A stretch of DNA of 64,000 bases from positions 1,612,001 through 1,676,000 of the forward strand of contig BCHX01000008.1 of NCBI GenBank assembly GCA_001599755.1, written 5' to 3'. This document shows positions 11,479-23,667 of the stretch, one piece after another (positions within the stretch are counted from its first letter, which is position 1; every line of letters starts with the position of its first letter). The notes beneath the pieces were generated by a model, which did not search any database, was not told the origin of the DNA, and worked only from the letters and a program-made list of their open reading frames with translations. The stretch comes from Gliomastix tumulicola (Eukaryota > Ascomycota > Sordariomycetes > Hypocreales > Bionectriaceae). The translations under genes were made by a program, and so were the position numbers.

Positions 11479-13814
11479 GGAGCACGGGAAGCGCAGCAAA
11501 GCACGCACGATTGATGAAGAGACGACAAGGGGACGAAGGGCTTTGGGAGGAAAAGAAACAGGTATAGACATGCCACATGTCGGCCTTTCTGGGTATTACC
11601 ACTTACAATGTTTGTTTCACGGTGTTAGAGCAAGGGGCCGGAGCGCATGATAGTACAGCTACTAGTAGTAGTACTAGTTAGGAGGAGGCATGCTATCCTC
11701 GGTTTTATTAGACATACATAGAAACGAAGTCATGCCATTACCAATGTATCAGTTAGGCGATTAGTTATGCTCGGCCATGCACGGTGACCGCTGGCGGGCT
11801 TATTTTTCTCTCGCACAAGCGGAGATTCCGTGATAAGATGATCAGATCCAGGTAGATGTACATGGAAGATTCTGTGGGCATTCTAGAAAACGACGAGAAA
11901 ACCCGTGCGGGGTGAGCGTTGAACCTACCAAGACGGCAGGGCGGTTGTACCTGTACCTCGCTGCGGCACTGGGGCTGGTAGCACTGGCAGTGGTGACACT
12001 AGCAGCACTGATAGCGCAAGGTCGAGACATGGTTCCGATTGGCCGTGAGGGCCTGTCCGCCCATCTCCGTGCATTCGAAGGTGCGTCGAATTCCACAGCG
12101 TGCAGAGCGCATCCGAGGGCGGAGGTGCGCACCTGTGTGTCGCTGCACGTGTGCGAGGTGCGACGAGTGCCTGCGAGTGTGTGTGGGCGGCGCAACGCCA
12201 CTCTGCCAATCCTCAGGACCTCGCGCCGAACTGAGTGGCAGCGGTTCTCGAGTGTCGATCTCTCCGAAGCTGACGTCTGCGCCCTTAACTTTAACCTCTC
12301 AGTTCAACCGATCCGCTTTGAATCGCAATCGCCATCTTGCCCCCCCACAGCGCGCAACAGGGCTGGCCTGGGGGGATGCCAGGAGAAATGGCATTAGTAG
12401 CTGTAGTAGAGAGGACCGAGGGACACAAGTCAGACAGACGGAGGCGAACAGCTTTTCTCGAGTCCAATCGGAGGGCGACCCAATGTCATTGCGTCGTGTT
12501 TTATCCTTCCGCGGGGGAACCTCCTACGTGAACTCTCTTTTTCTCCTTGCGTCTTGAGTTTTTCGGTGCTCGTAGGTGAGAATTGCGTAAGGCAGGCAGG
12601 ACCTTACCTAAACATGGTTCCTGCATCTCTAACCTCCCTCATTTTTATTTTTTTTATGGTTTTTAGGTCCAACACAGCGCCCGCCTCTCGAATGTCCCGC
12701 CACCCTCCACTTATCAGGCAAGTGTACCCAGCAGGTAGCGGTACTTTGGTACCTAAGGTGTACCGACACTTGGATGGCACAGTCCGTGACTCTTTCAGCG
12801 CACGGTAGCAACTATCTTCCAGGCCTCGATCGCATGGTCTTGTCCAGATAGTGCACAGTGTCAATAGCACCGTCAGCAACCCCCCAAGGGCCAGGGTGCT
12901 TGTACCGGCTCCTGGGTTTTGGTACCTGCCCAACCTGATCTGGTTTGGCCGGCCACTTGTTTCCAGTTCCCTTCCAGGCCTTCCTCAACTCTTGCTCCTT
13001 GTCCTGGTACCGACCTGGACTGTCCCTCCCTCCTCCTAATCTCGACAACCTGGGAAGACTCGCCTCTTGGCTTTCCCATCTGCACCTCGACTCTTAAGAC
13101 ATCACGAACATCGCAATACCCCTTGCTAGGGCTGCCCTCCTCGCTTTATAGGTCTCGCGGCGCCATTTCCTCCTCTTCTTTTCCTTTCTGCTCCAACCAA
13201 GCTTATCGAATCGAATCTGCCACCATTTCCCCATGCCTGTTACGGAGTACTAGTCTGCGCCCCAAATCTCAACGCCTGCTGCCCGCCGCGTACCGGTCTC
13301 CGTGCGACACACGACGGCCCAGGAATCGATCGCATCATCTCAGCGCATTCCTACGGCTCCCAGCCTGTCGCCTGCCACGCCTGCCACGCCTGTCACCCCC
13401 TTGTGGTTTTTTTTTTCCCTTCTTTTCTTCCTGCTCGCGCTCATTGATGCGGAGGATGAGCGACTGGTGATCCCATCATCCTTGTTCGGGCATTGTCACT
13501 GTTCCAGTTTCAAGGGCTCAATTGCGTCGCTTGCGACCTGCAATTGCTAGCGAGCCGGTCCTTCCTCCCTCGCGCGCCGACTGCCTCGGTCGCTTCGAAT
13601 TGCTTCTTCCGGTGTTGCATGCGCACCAATTCATCCTCTCCGGCCGGCCATCGCTAACCCTCACCACCGCTCGGGTCCACCAATCCACCAATCATCCCGT
13701 CACGGCTTCTGCGATCTCGAGCAAGTCGACAAGTTCTGCCTACGACCCGAACAGCCTCTGCCCGGGTGGTCAAAGGCGTTCCAGTCGCGGGACTGGTCGC
13801 TCTCCGCTGCCACA
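11479..13814. other. 2.3-kb spacer with the CT-rich leader of the phosphodiesterase gene
   Basis: No gene is supported. The left part is the 3' flank of UBP12, with an ACTAGTAGTAGTACTAGT run at 11661-11678. The right 700 bp is strongly pyrimidine-rich (blocks at 13020-13200 and 13400-13440), as expected for the promoter and transcription start zone of the phosphodiesterase gene. GGTACC words recur at 12748, 12921 and 13005. Open frames here, such as 12039-12557, show no domain. Confidence 0.5.
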
Positions 13815-16679
13815 ATGGACGATCCCGCGTGCCAGGTCATCTATGTTCACCAGAACGTCGGGCGTGATCGACTCGTCCTCTCTAAGTCCGACCCTTCATT
13901 AGAAGATCTTCAAGATGGGCGCGTCCGGGACGAGGTCTTGCCTCTGCTCGATGCGTTTGGCGACGGTTCGTTTTGCATCCCACGTCCCACACCCCACGTC
14001 CCACCCGGGGGCTTCCTGCTTTTTGTTGCTAACGCGGTTGCGCAGTATATGTGTGCTCTTCAGGCATAGCTTGTCTCGACACGTTACTGAGGCTTCACGA
14101 CGGATCCATGATAGACATGAAACCAACGATTATCCTACTCGACACGCCACATGAACCTTTTCCTACACATACCGGAGCTGCTTCTCGACCCCATTCTCCG
14201 ACATCTGACGCATCCTCGTTCGCCGAGATCCACGCGCCAGAAGAGACCCTCTATGGCCTCAATCTGCTCCAGAAGTTGATTACGGAGGCGCATTTGAGAA
14301 ATATGACAAAGCTTATTGTTCCAATTCCTATAATCAGTCGCCCCCCTCACGAACAGCTCTCGGCCGTCAGCCAACGGATGACGGACGGCACACATGAATT
14401 CACTTTGGGTTCCTCTGAAGGCCTGGCCGCCAATCGAGATATCATTCGGAAATGCCTGGACCTCGGAGCTGTCGACGTTATCATCAGTCCTCTGAATTCA
14501 AAATGCATCGCGACACTGGAGATCTGTGCGTACAGGGCACATAGGGAGGCTGCCCGAGAGCAGCAGGCACTGTTGGGGATCAAGAGAGGCCGACAGCGAT
14601 CATGGGTCGGTATCAACGAGGAGAAGCCTTTTGCATATCTCCGCGAGGCCATGGTCTCGGGACTCATGAAGGGTATTTGCCGGATTGGTCCAGAGGACGA
14701 CCCGATCGCCAGCGTTCATGTCGCTGTTTCCTCGCAACGTCAGGCCGAGATTGCGGTCGCGGTCGGGAACTGGCATTTCTCTGCCCACGCCTACACTGAC
14801 GACGAGCTGGTCGTTGCAGCCATGCTGATGTTCAAGCATGCGTTGACCATGCCAGCGCTAGAGAGGTGGCGGATACCTACGGGTGAGTACATTTCAGCGT
14901 TGTTGTAACATCCAAAAAGGGCGAAATTCATGGATGCTAACGACATGATTCAGACCAGCTGATCAGCTTCCTCGTCGCGTGTCGAGCTGCGTACAACAAC
15001 TTCGTGCCGTATCACAACTTCCGGCATGTTGTCGATGTGCTTCAGGCTACATTTCATTTTCTCGTTCGGATTGGCGCTCTAGATTCTTATCCAGCTCTCA
15101 GGCACGGTTCAACGGAGTCCACTCCAGCCAAATCACCCATGGCTTCGTTGTTATCCACCTTTGAGGCCCTGACACTTCTCATCACTGCGATTGGGCACGA
15201 CGTGGGACATCCAGGCGTGAATAACGGATTCTTGGTCACACTGAACGCGCCTCTTGCTCAACTTTACAACGATCGGTCCGTTCTCGAGTCATTCCACTGT
15301 GCCGCGTACTCGCAGATCCTTCGACGCTATTGGCCAGCTGCGTTCGAGGATTCCAAGATGCGCAACCTCATGATCAGCTCGATTCTCGCGACCGACATGG
15401 GCCTTCACTTTGACTATATGAAGCGACTTGGTGATACTCAAGAGAAGTTGCAGGAGAACAACAGCACCGATGGCTGGAATGGGCGCCAGATCGAAGAGCA
15501 GAAGGCCTTGGCCTGCTCGCTGTTGATCAAGTGCGCAGACATCAGTAATGTGGTACGTATATACATACACTCCAGCCCATGATCCAAAGCTTAAACATAC
15601 ATGCTAACGGGCGACGCAAATAGGCGAGACGTCACGATGCGGCACTTCAGTGGATGCACATCCTTTCCGAGGAATTCTCTCGGCAGGCGTCTATGGAGGA
15701 CGAGCTTCAGATCCCGTCGTCTCTTATGGCCGCCCCCAAACAAGACATGCAATCGCTTGCCAAGGCACAGCTTAGTTTCATGAACCTTTTCGCGATTCCA
15801 TTATTTCAAGGCGTTGCCGACATCATGCCAGCCATGAACTACACGGTGGAGGAGCTCGAGCTCAACAAGCGCCTCTTTGAGGGCAAGATTGACGAAGAGA
15901 AGGCCAAGACTCCTCTCGACGAATCGGCTCGGAAGAAACTAGCGAAAGAAGGTACATTCTCTCCCAGAACAATGAGTTTTGCGGCTGGAATGGATGAAAC
16001 CCTGAACGAGCCGGGGGCATTGAATAACACCAAGCTTAGCATGACGCTTGGAGACTTGCTTGAGGAAGGCGTCACACCAACGGCTCTCTTGAACAGCCAA
16101 GAACCTGAGGAGAAGGCCTTGGATCCCCTGCCTAGCCGGCCGACGCTGAAGCCTACGCATATCCCTCGAATTAACGATGAGGGATACAAGGAGGTCAATG
16201 GCAGGATCGGACCTTCCGACACCACGCAGACGTTTTCCAACACCGATCCTTTCGGCGGTCCTTCTGACCAGAGCAGCGCTGGGTCGACAGCCCAGGCGAT
16301 GGCTAGATCAAGCCAGACCACCGAGGGTAGCACATCGGGTGGGATCACAGGCGACTGGACCTCGCAGGCAACAAGCACAGCCACCGGCAAGATGCCCAGG
16401 TCGCCAAGCACAAAGGGCACGAGCATCATTAGCAAGAACTCGGGGGAGCGCCCGACGAGTGCCCCTGGCCCTGCCAGTCATCGGTCTACGCCCGAATCAG
16501 CGCGGACATTCAAGGCGGGAAACCAAGCTTCAATGTCGTCGTTAGGGAGCCTCGGTAAGGCTGAGGGTAAGACGCTCAGGAAAAAGACCAGCAGGTTTCG
16601 CATGAAGGACTTCCCCTTCTTCAGGCGGAACAAAGCCTCGTCGAGTCCTCCCACGCAGAGCACGGACACAGCAGGCTGA
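13815..16679 (+). CDS. pdeH: 3',5'-cyclic nucleotide phosphodiesterase (high-affinity cAMP PDE, PdeH/Pde2 type)
   Basis: Four exons, 13815-13965, 14046-14882, 14954-15552 and 15624-16679, encode 880 residues. The introns are 80, 71 and 71 bp, with GTTCGT, GTGAGT and GTACGT donors. The class I PDE metal site is complete: HNFRH (H350, H354), GHDVGH (H411, D412, H415) and KCADISN (D525), with the downstream FMNLFAIPLFQG helix that shapes the nucleotide pocket. The N-terminal 330 residues have no regulatory domain I recognise. The last 250 or so residues are Ser/Thr/Pro-rich and look disordered, ending in a basic KDFPFFRRNKAS segment. The enzyme hydrolyses cAMP to 5'-AMP and so limits protein kinase A signalling. 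In plant-pathogenic Sordariomycetes this orthologue controls conidiation and infection structures; that role is inferred here. Exon 1 could alternatively join at a second in-frame acceptor (14063), six codons shorter. Confidence 0.94.
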
Positions 16680-17846
16680 GGCCCGGCCAGGGCGGGCTAC
16701 CTGACTCCACGAGAGGCTTGTCTGCTGGTTAATGTATATTGTTTGTCGACTTCAAGGGCATATATACTTAGTTATTCGCGCACATACTGTGGACAGCGTG
16801 CTGTCCCTCAACATATCACGTCTATCCTCCCACGTCTATCTAGCCTCGGGAACGCCGATGGGAAGTTCTGGAGCTCGCGTTACTCTGTCGGGTTTGCCTT
16901 GTTGTCATCGCCCTACCCCACTCTTGTCTCTTCATGTTTTACGCTTCCTTTTTTGTTTGGTCTTGCTAGGTTGGGCTGGACTTTGGCGTTCAGGTTTTAC
17001 GTCTTTCTAACGACATGGGGGTGGGCGCATACCTTATATACTATATATTATACGAGATACAAATGCGTTAAGCTTCGTCTCCGGTGATTTGGTGGGGGGC
17101 TTATATGTATTCGGCAGCTGGCTTTTCGTGCAAGCAATGTGCGCATTAAATGACGATAGCCTGACCTCGATTGGTTATTCTTTAATGCTGGTTGGTTCGT
17201 CAGTGTGTGATACAGACGGGTGCAAGCTGCAGTGTCACGAGTAGCGTAAGAACCCGATTTGCCCGGCGTTGCTCTGAAAATTCTCCGACTCCGACGGGCA
17301 CGGACAGCTAGTTGACAGGCCGGGCAGGTGATCTCGGGGTAACAGTGCTAGCGATAATGGGTGGCATTTTGCGGTGGTCGTTCTCATTCCAGGGTAATGG
17401 GGGACTCGCAAGCTAAACCCAACCCTCCGAGCTTGGAGCTTTCCCCACACGCTGGTCCCTGGGTCGGCTGGGTCTGATAGGCCGAGACCTGCATTTAGAC
17501 TGGGGTAAGGTTATTTCAGTTAGTGATTAAGTAGTACTCGGTGTGTATAACCGGGAAAGATACAGAGCAAGATAACTCGAGCACTTTACCCTCGGTATTA
17601 TACTATCAGGGGCTGACACATGAAAGCATGGACTTCAGCTTCGAGTCCAGTTCCCCAACGTCAATCCCGAGGCATTGGAACATCAGATGAGCTTGGATAT
17701 GCCTGTCTGTGCTTCTGCGGGCGTGCCCTAGTCGCTGTTTGTTCCTCATAGCTCGTTGCTCGCGCCGTGTCTGCCATCTCATCCCTCTTGCTTGGAACCA
17801 ACCTCCTCTATCAACATTCTCGTGTGTCCGAGACTACCTGTGGAAC

Positions 17847-17880
<34 letters not shown>

Positions 17881-17899
17881 AACCACTTGCACGACCGCC
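16680..17899. other. 1.2-kb spacer ending in a GA microsatellite
   Basis: No gene is seen. It holds the 3' flank of the phosphodiesterase gene and the promoter of the alcohol oxidase gene. The only notable structure is the GA repeat directly before the oxidase start. Confidence 0.5.
17851..17878. repeat. (GA)14 microsatellite
   Basis: Fourteen perfect GA units end 21 bp before the ATG of the alcohol oxidase gene, so they should lie in its 5' UTR. Its length is likely polymorphic. Confidence 0.9.
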
Positions 17900-20424
17900 A
17901 TGGAGACAAGCCTTGAAGTCATCGGGCCGATCCCCGCGCCGTGGCCCTCCCCGCTCTCGGGGGACTTCATGACGGAGGCCCAATGGGCCGTCTACTTTGC
18001 TCTCCTCGACGGTGCACTGCCTGGCTTCACATCGCAGAGCCGGGCGGCGGCAGCGGCGCAGAAGGAGGGCGGGGACCGTGTCGTCCTGTCTGATGACGAG
18101 TTTGAGCGCGTGCTGAACCGGGCGGGCGAGGCGTTGCCTGCGGGTGCGGCGCGGTCGCGGGAGGAGCTGGCGGAGTATCTGGAGTATCGGCCGTTGGGGG
18201 ATCAGGGGGTGAGGCAGGATTGTTTGGGGGTGCTCGTGAAGAGCGGGCAGCGGGAGCAATTGGCGCAGGTTTTGCATCTTTTGAGGTGAGTGTCGGAGCA
18301 TCCTACAAGCGGATGAATGCTCGAGATGGAAGAGAGTACCTAGTACTCTCTGAGCTGGATATACTGACTCGGGCAACTGCAGCACCCGACTGGGAAGCCT
18401 CCTCTTCACGGGCTACTGGACGCCCGTTACTGCCCAGCCAGTCCACATCCGCCACGCCATCCTCCAGTCCTGGGCGACCTCACGCTTCGAGGCCCTCCGC
18501 GTCCTGGCCAAGACGGTGGGCACGCTCGCGCACAAGTGCACGGCGGTCGCCAGCCCCGTCTTCCACCGCGCCATCGGGTACACGGACATCCCGCGGGACT
18601 GGCAGCGCACCGAGGGCTTTGACTTCCAGTTCGTCCGCGTGCCCGCGGGCGGCGCCGACGACGTGCACACCATCGACACGGACGTCGTCATTGTCGGCTC
18701 GGGCTGCGGCGGCGGCGTGGCGGCCCGGAACATCGCCGCGGCCGGGCACCGCGTCCTCGTCGTCGACAGGGCGTCCTACTTCCCGCCCTCGCACTTCCCC
18801 ATGCCGCAGGTGCCGGGGCTGCACCACCTGTTCGACAACGGCGGCGTGTACATGACCAGGTCCGGGGCGACCGTCCTCGCGGGCAGCGCCTGGGGCGGCG
18901 GCGGCACCGTCAACTGGAGCGTGTGCCTGCGGCCGCAGAAGGTCGTGAGGGAGGAGTGGGCGGCGGCCGGGCTGGGCTTCTTCACCACGCGCGCGTTCGA
19001 CGAGTGCGTCGACCGGGTGTGGGCGTTTGCGGGCGCCGGCGTCGAGGGCATCCGGCACAACCACGGGAACGAGACGCTGCTGGAGGGGTCGAGGAAGCTC
19101 GGCTTCGCCGCACGCGAGGCGCCGCAGAACACGGGCGGGAAGCCGCATTACTGCGGGCAGTGCCATCTGGGGTGCTCGTCCGCGGGGAAGAGGGGACCGG
19201 CTGTCAGCTGGCTGCCAGAGGCGGCGGGGGCCGGTGCAGAGTTCATGGATGGCTTCAGAGTGGACAGAGTCGTCTTTGACGAAGATGGCAAGACAGCCAT
19301 TGGAGTGGAGGGGGAGTGGACTGAGAGGGAGTCTGGGGAGGGAGGGGATCGTGTGACGAGGCGGGTGAGAGTCCGGGCGAAGAAGGTCATCATCTCTGCG
19401 GGCGCCCTTCGGAGTCCATTGCTACTGGAGGATAGTGGGATCCAGGTGAGTTGACCGGGGAGACACTCCTTGCTCTGCCCTGTCTATCTAACCTAACGTG
19501 TGCTTGCGTCGTTAGAATGCCCATCTAGGGAACAACTTGCACATTCACCCGTGCAACCTCGTCACGGCAGCTTTTGCCGAGGACACCCGGCCATGGGAGG
19601 GAAGCATCATCACCAGCTACAACTCCGAGTTCGACAACCAGGATGGGCACGGTCATGGGGTTAAGCTGGAGCCCACATGCATGGTGGTGAGTCCTCCTCC
19701 TACGCACAAAGCACTCATCACATCGCATCACATCACATCACATCACACGAGTTTCACCGAGACCGGACACGCTGACAGTGCATTGACTCAGCCCTACGCA
19801 AGCTTCGCTACGTTCCCCTGGAGCGGCGGTCTGGAGTCCAAGATTCGCTTCCTCAAGTCCCGCCGCTCCAACTCCTTCATCTCGCTGACGCGTGACCGAG
19901 ACAGCGGGCGTGTGACCCGCGAGCCTCGGACGGGCGGGCCGCGGATCGAGTACACGGCGTCCGACTTTGATCGCGAGCACACGCTCGAGGGCGTCCAGGC
20001 GCTCGCCAAGATCTGCTACGTCAGCGGCGCGACGGAGATCCAGCCGCATCTGCCCGGCCTGGAGCCCTTCCTTAAGTCCCCAGACCAGCAGGGCGAGCCA
20101 GACGATGACGACGAGCAGGGCCGGGTCAAAGACCCCGAGTTCAGCGACCCTGCGTTCGGGGCGTGGCTCAAGAAGGTCCGTCAGGTGGGCAACAGGGCAC
20201 CGCTGGCCATGTGGACGTCGGCGCACCAGATGGGCACCTGCCGGATGGGCGCGTCCGAGGACGAGGGCGTCGTCGACAGCAGGGGGCGAGTCTGGGGCAG
20301 GGAGGGGTTGTACGTCGCCGATGCGAGCGTCTTCCCCAGCGCGAGCGGTGTGAATCCCATGATCACCGTCATGGCGATTTCGGACTGGATCTCCAGGGGT
20401 ATCGTCGAGGAGTTGAAACTGTGA
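17900..20424 (+). CDS. FAD-dependent long-chain fatty alcohol oxidase (GMC oxidoreductase)
   Basis: Four exons, 17900-18285, 18383-19445, 19516-19686 and 19792-20424, give 750 residues, the usual size for the fungal/plant long-chain alcohol oxidase branch. These proteins carry a roughly 200-residue N-terminal extension before the FAD fold, as here. The Rossmann motif GSGCGGG starts at residue 234. The GMC C-terminal signature runs from SAHQMGTCRMG (catalytic H685) to SGVNPMITVMA (N728). A Cys-rich stretch CGQCHLGC follows the first GMC region. The family oxidises long-chain alcohols to aldehydes with release of hydrogen peroxide, as a step of omega-oxidation, usually on peroxisomal or microsomal membranes. 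The start ATG has a good Kozak context (CCGCCATGG). The exon 2 region is markedly GC-rich. The third intron has a CATCA repeat and no stop codon. Family sure; exact substrate unknown. Confidence 0.92.
19726..19748. repeat. CATCA pentanucleotide repeat inside an intron
   Basis: About four tandem CATCA units, with one variant CATCG, lie within the third intron (19687-19791) of the alcohol oxidase gene. The intron is 105 bp and stop-free. Confidence 0.75.
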
Positions 20425-22674
20425 TAGCTGAGTTGGGCATTCATGGAGCAGGCTTTTTGGAAAGTCCCAACAAGGAACCAAAGTCAGATGACTCAATGAG
20501 ACCAAAAGCCAGAAGGTGATATCTGATCAAGTGTGTGATGTGTGATATGCCTCGGTCTCCCTCGGCTTAATGGGGTTCCGGGTGGGGTTGCACAGCCATG
20601 ATTGACCGTCGGCAACGCCGTGGCGAGTACTTCCGTCCCAGACGTACCATATCGAGGCCCAACAACGTTAAGGGTGCTGCTGGTGCTACTGCGTTGGCAG
20701 GACGGATATAGCAGTGATGATGTAGTTGATCTCGTGATATTCAGCCGGGCATGGATTCGCATCGTGCATTAGCAGGTTCTGCTCTGGCGGTTTTTTCGAC
20801 CGGTGTCTCTGATGTGGCGTCGCTCACCTTCACTGATCTGCAGGATGTGGGGTGAGCTGCGCCACAGCCAGCACTGAGCTGTCCCCTGGGAGTGCCACAC
20901 GCCGAACTCCGTGGCTTTCGTGTTCTATTTCTGACCTCAGCCACAGTGTCAGTCAAACTGGCCAACGCAAGCCAGGGCAAGGATGCTCGTATTCCGAATC
21001 TTTCTTGTTTCCTGTTGCTCGTCTTCCGGAGAATGCATGTCGCAGATCTATCTTGTTTTCCCTGTCACGAGGACCAGTTGTGACCCCGGCAAAGACGGAG
21101 TACCCTGCGCTTTTCCCAGACTGAAAATTCTGGCAAGGGTGCGTCAGCTCCTGCGGAGGCCTCGTCCGCGATGCTCAGAAGCCCGGGCTTGGCAGACGAG
21201 GCCTCGTGCTCACTTTGCATCTGTTCGCTGATGTCATGCTGCTGAGCGACGAGCTGAGATGACTCGGGGAGGTCCGTGAGTCCGGGGTCATGAATCGCAT
21301 TCGGCATGATCCTGAGACTCGATGTGCGACGCTTGTGCTTCACGAGGGGGGAGGTTCAATCACAATATTCGAGGTCTGTGGTCGAGACGGTCGACTGGCT
21401 GAAATTCGGCCGTTATGCCTTGAATTTCTCGAGCTGCCATTGGCTGATAATCCAGGTATTTAGAGCCAATCATGTGTGTGACTCCAACCCCTGTCAGCCT
21501 TCTCGATACTGGCCCCACTGGGCCACACACCACCAAGATTACAGTCTGGCCAATCAGAGGCCAGAAGAGCCTTCTCACAGACTGACCTCACCTTGAAAAC
21601 CGCCGCTAGCATGGATGGTCGTCTTCATTGTTTGCCATCGACAGGCTGACGTTGAATCTTGAAGAAAATGACAGACATTGGTACTTTCTCCTTGGATGCC
21701 GCCCGTCCCTCTTCGTCTCCTCCACAAGGCAAATGGTCCGTTTCTTGTCTTGCTCTCGGACCACCCCCCCTTTCCCCCTTGGACGAGGCCCATGGACTGA
21801 CTCTCTCACCAGTCCATCATTTTCCCTTTCGAGCCTGTCACGGACTCGTCGCCCGTTTCTTCGGACTCTTGGGGGTGTGGGCTTTCTCCTCTGTTGCTTG
21901 TATCCGCCCTCCTGGGAAATCCTGGCGCCTGTTTCGCTTGATAATGGTGCCGCATTGTTTGCCATTGTTCCCAACCGTCCGGCCTAGACGCCGCTCTGGG
22001 CCTTTGTGCTTCCCCCAGATGATTCAAGTCTTGACTAAGTGATCCACGAAACCTAGGTCCGGGAGCTTGTGTCAGGGAAAGGCCCGTCTTGCTCTCCATA
22101 ACGGCTCCTCCCTAGTAGGGTCAGGGACGACGAGAGAGACTAGCATGAAGCGGACGATGCTGGTACTCTCTGATGGACGATGATGGTTTGTGCATGTCGT
22201 AGATTTGATCGGCGAGTGGACGGCGTAGTTTCATGGAGAAACTTGCAGGAGAGGTCGCAGATGCCAGACCCTTGATCATGCAAGTTGTATGCAGGTTGTA
22301 TGCAGCGAGTGTACGCGTATGCACAATGCTCGTCAGTAGTCCCGTCACATGGCTGCGGAGGCCCGTCCAATGACCACAGGGCGGCTGAGAGTCGAACCGG
22401 GTCCTCCGAGACTCTCCGGTGCCTCAACGCGGGCGCGTCTGTGTCAATGCTCATCGAGATGTGTATCCATCGACTCGCCCTCGCTTGAGCGAAAGGGAGG
22501 GAGGGAGTACGTGCGCACACACGTCTCGGCGACTCGGCAGGTGGGCAAGCATGCAAAGTCTCTCGCTCTGAAACCCACAACTTGAGAGGGTGTGGGACTT
22601 GGCCTGGGTTGCGTAGGCCTGATGAGGTGACATCGCGACTTCGTCTGCCGTCGGCTTTACGGATACGATGCGAG

Positions 22675-22702
22675 TCCTCCTCCTCCTCCTCCTCCTCCTC
22701 CT
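22675..22702. repeat. (TCC)9 microsatellite
   Basis: Nine perfect TCC units lie in the 3.2-kb spacer upstream of the orphan gene at 23668. No coding context. Confidence 0.9.
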
Positions 22703-23041
22703 GGGCGAGCGAGAAAATGGCATGTGGTGCCTGTATTCGTAAGGGTCAGAGGGGGTGTGCCTGGCCCACGGATCACCCTTACCTAAGGCAGCCGTAAAGT
22801 GCTCTCTGCGTCTCTCCCATCTCCACTCCTCTAATCACACGGTGACGAGAAGCATCTCCATGGGGACCAGGGGTCAGACGTTGGGTCGGGCCTGCTGCTT
22901 GCTGATGGAGTGGCGCACAGCGGCGGTGTCTGCAGCTTTCAGCTGGTCAGGACAGGTTGCGGATGCATGGCTCTGCATTAGCACCAGCCCGGGCTCTGCG
23001 AAGGCCGGCTTATGGGACGCATGCATGCACGCCTGCATGCA

Positions 23042-23069
23042 GGAGGGGAGGGGAGGGGAGGGGGGCGGG
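23042..23069 (+). repeat. G4-forming G-tract, (GGGGA)n
   Basis: Runs of four or more G at 23045-23048, 23050-23053, 23055-23058 and 23060-23065 are separated by single A residues. This is an ideal parallel G-quadruplex pattern. It lies 600 bp upstream of the orphan gene and directly after a GCATGCATGC palindromic stretch. Confidence 0.8.
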
Positions 23070-23667
23070 CACTGCCTCAGACTACCGCTGCGTCTGCTGT
23101 CGAGTCGCTGCTAGTATTAGCTGAGGCACATATAGCGCTGAATAGTCGACTCGTCGCTTCTGGGTCGGCCGATGCAGGACATCAGGTACTTGCCGTGTGG
23201 GCCCGCGCACTGATCAGCAGTACCTGCTAGCGACTTCGCCCTGCACGCACTTTTGGGCTGCTGCTGTGCCTCCACCGCGGGTACCGACCAGCACCCAGCC
23301 CACCAGCGCGCGAGGTACCTGCCGTCCTCTATCACAGCGCCTTATAATTCCGTCGTCCGCCCGGATTCCCTTCCCCCTCTTCCTTCTTTTCCCTACTCAC
23401 GAGTCACTCGTCGTCGTTCTCTTCTACCAAAACGGGTTTGCGGTAGCTCAGCAGGCGATCCCTTCAAACGTCAATATATCCCCCGTCACCTGCTTTGCTT
23501 CCGTCATACCTCATTTTCCTATATTTTGTTTGCATCCCCCGTAACGCTAATCATCATCGAACTCCCTCAAGTCGCACCACCGCCTACAACTACCTCCCGC
23601 TCACGAATCAACGAAGACCTCCTCGACCTTCCAACATCCATACAACACACACATACAAGCGCTCGCC

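Larger units (their letters stand above)
20425..23667. other. 3.2-kb spacer with simple repeats and a G-quadruplex-type tract
   Basis: No gene is supported on either strand. Notable items are a (TCC)n tract at 22675-22702, a G-rich tract at 23042-23069, and a CT-rich leader over the last 350 bp before the next gene. Open frames of 60-150 codons occur but are short, repeat-rich and lack domains. I saw no transposase, reverse transcriptase or terminal repeats. Confidence 0.45.

Noticed and set aside
18480..19166. 228-codon antisense frame within the alcohol oxidase
   Set aside because: A by-product of GC-rich coding sequence; Arg/Ala/Pro-rich with no domain.
22381..22440. Possible tRNA T-arm (GGTTCGACTC on the minus strand)
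   Set aside because: The flanking bases do not pair as a 5-bp T stem and no acceptor or anticodon arm can be drawn.
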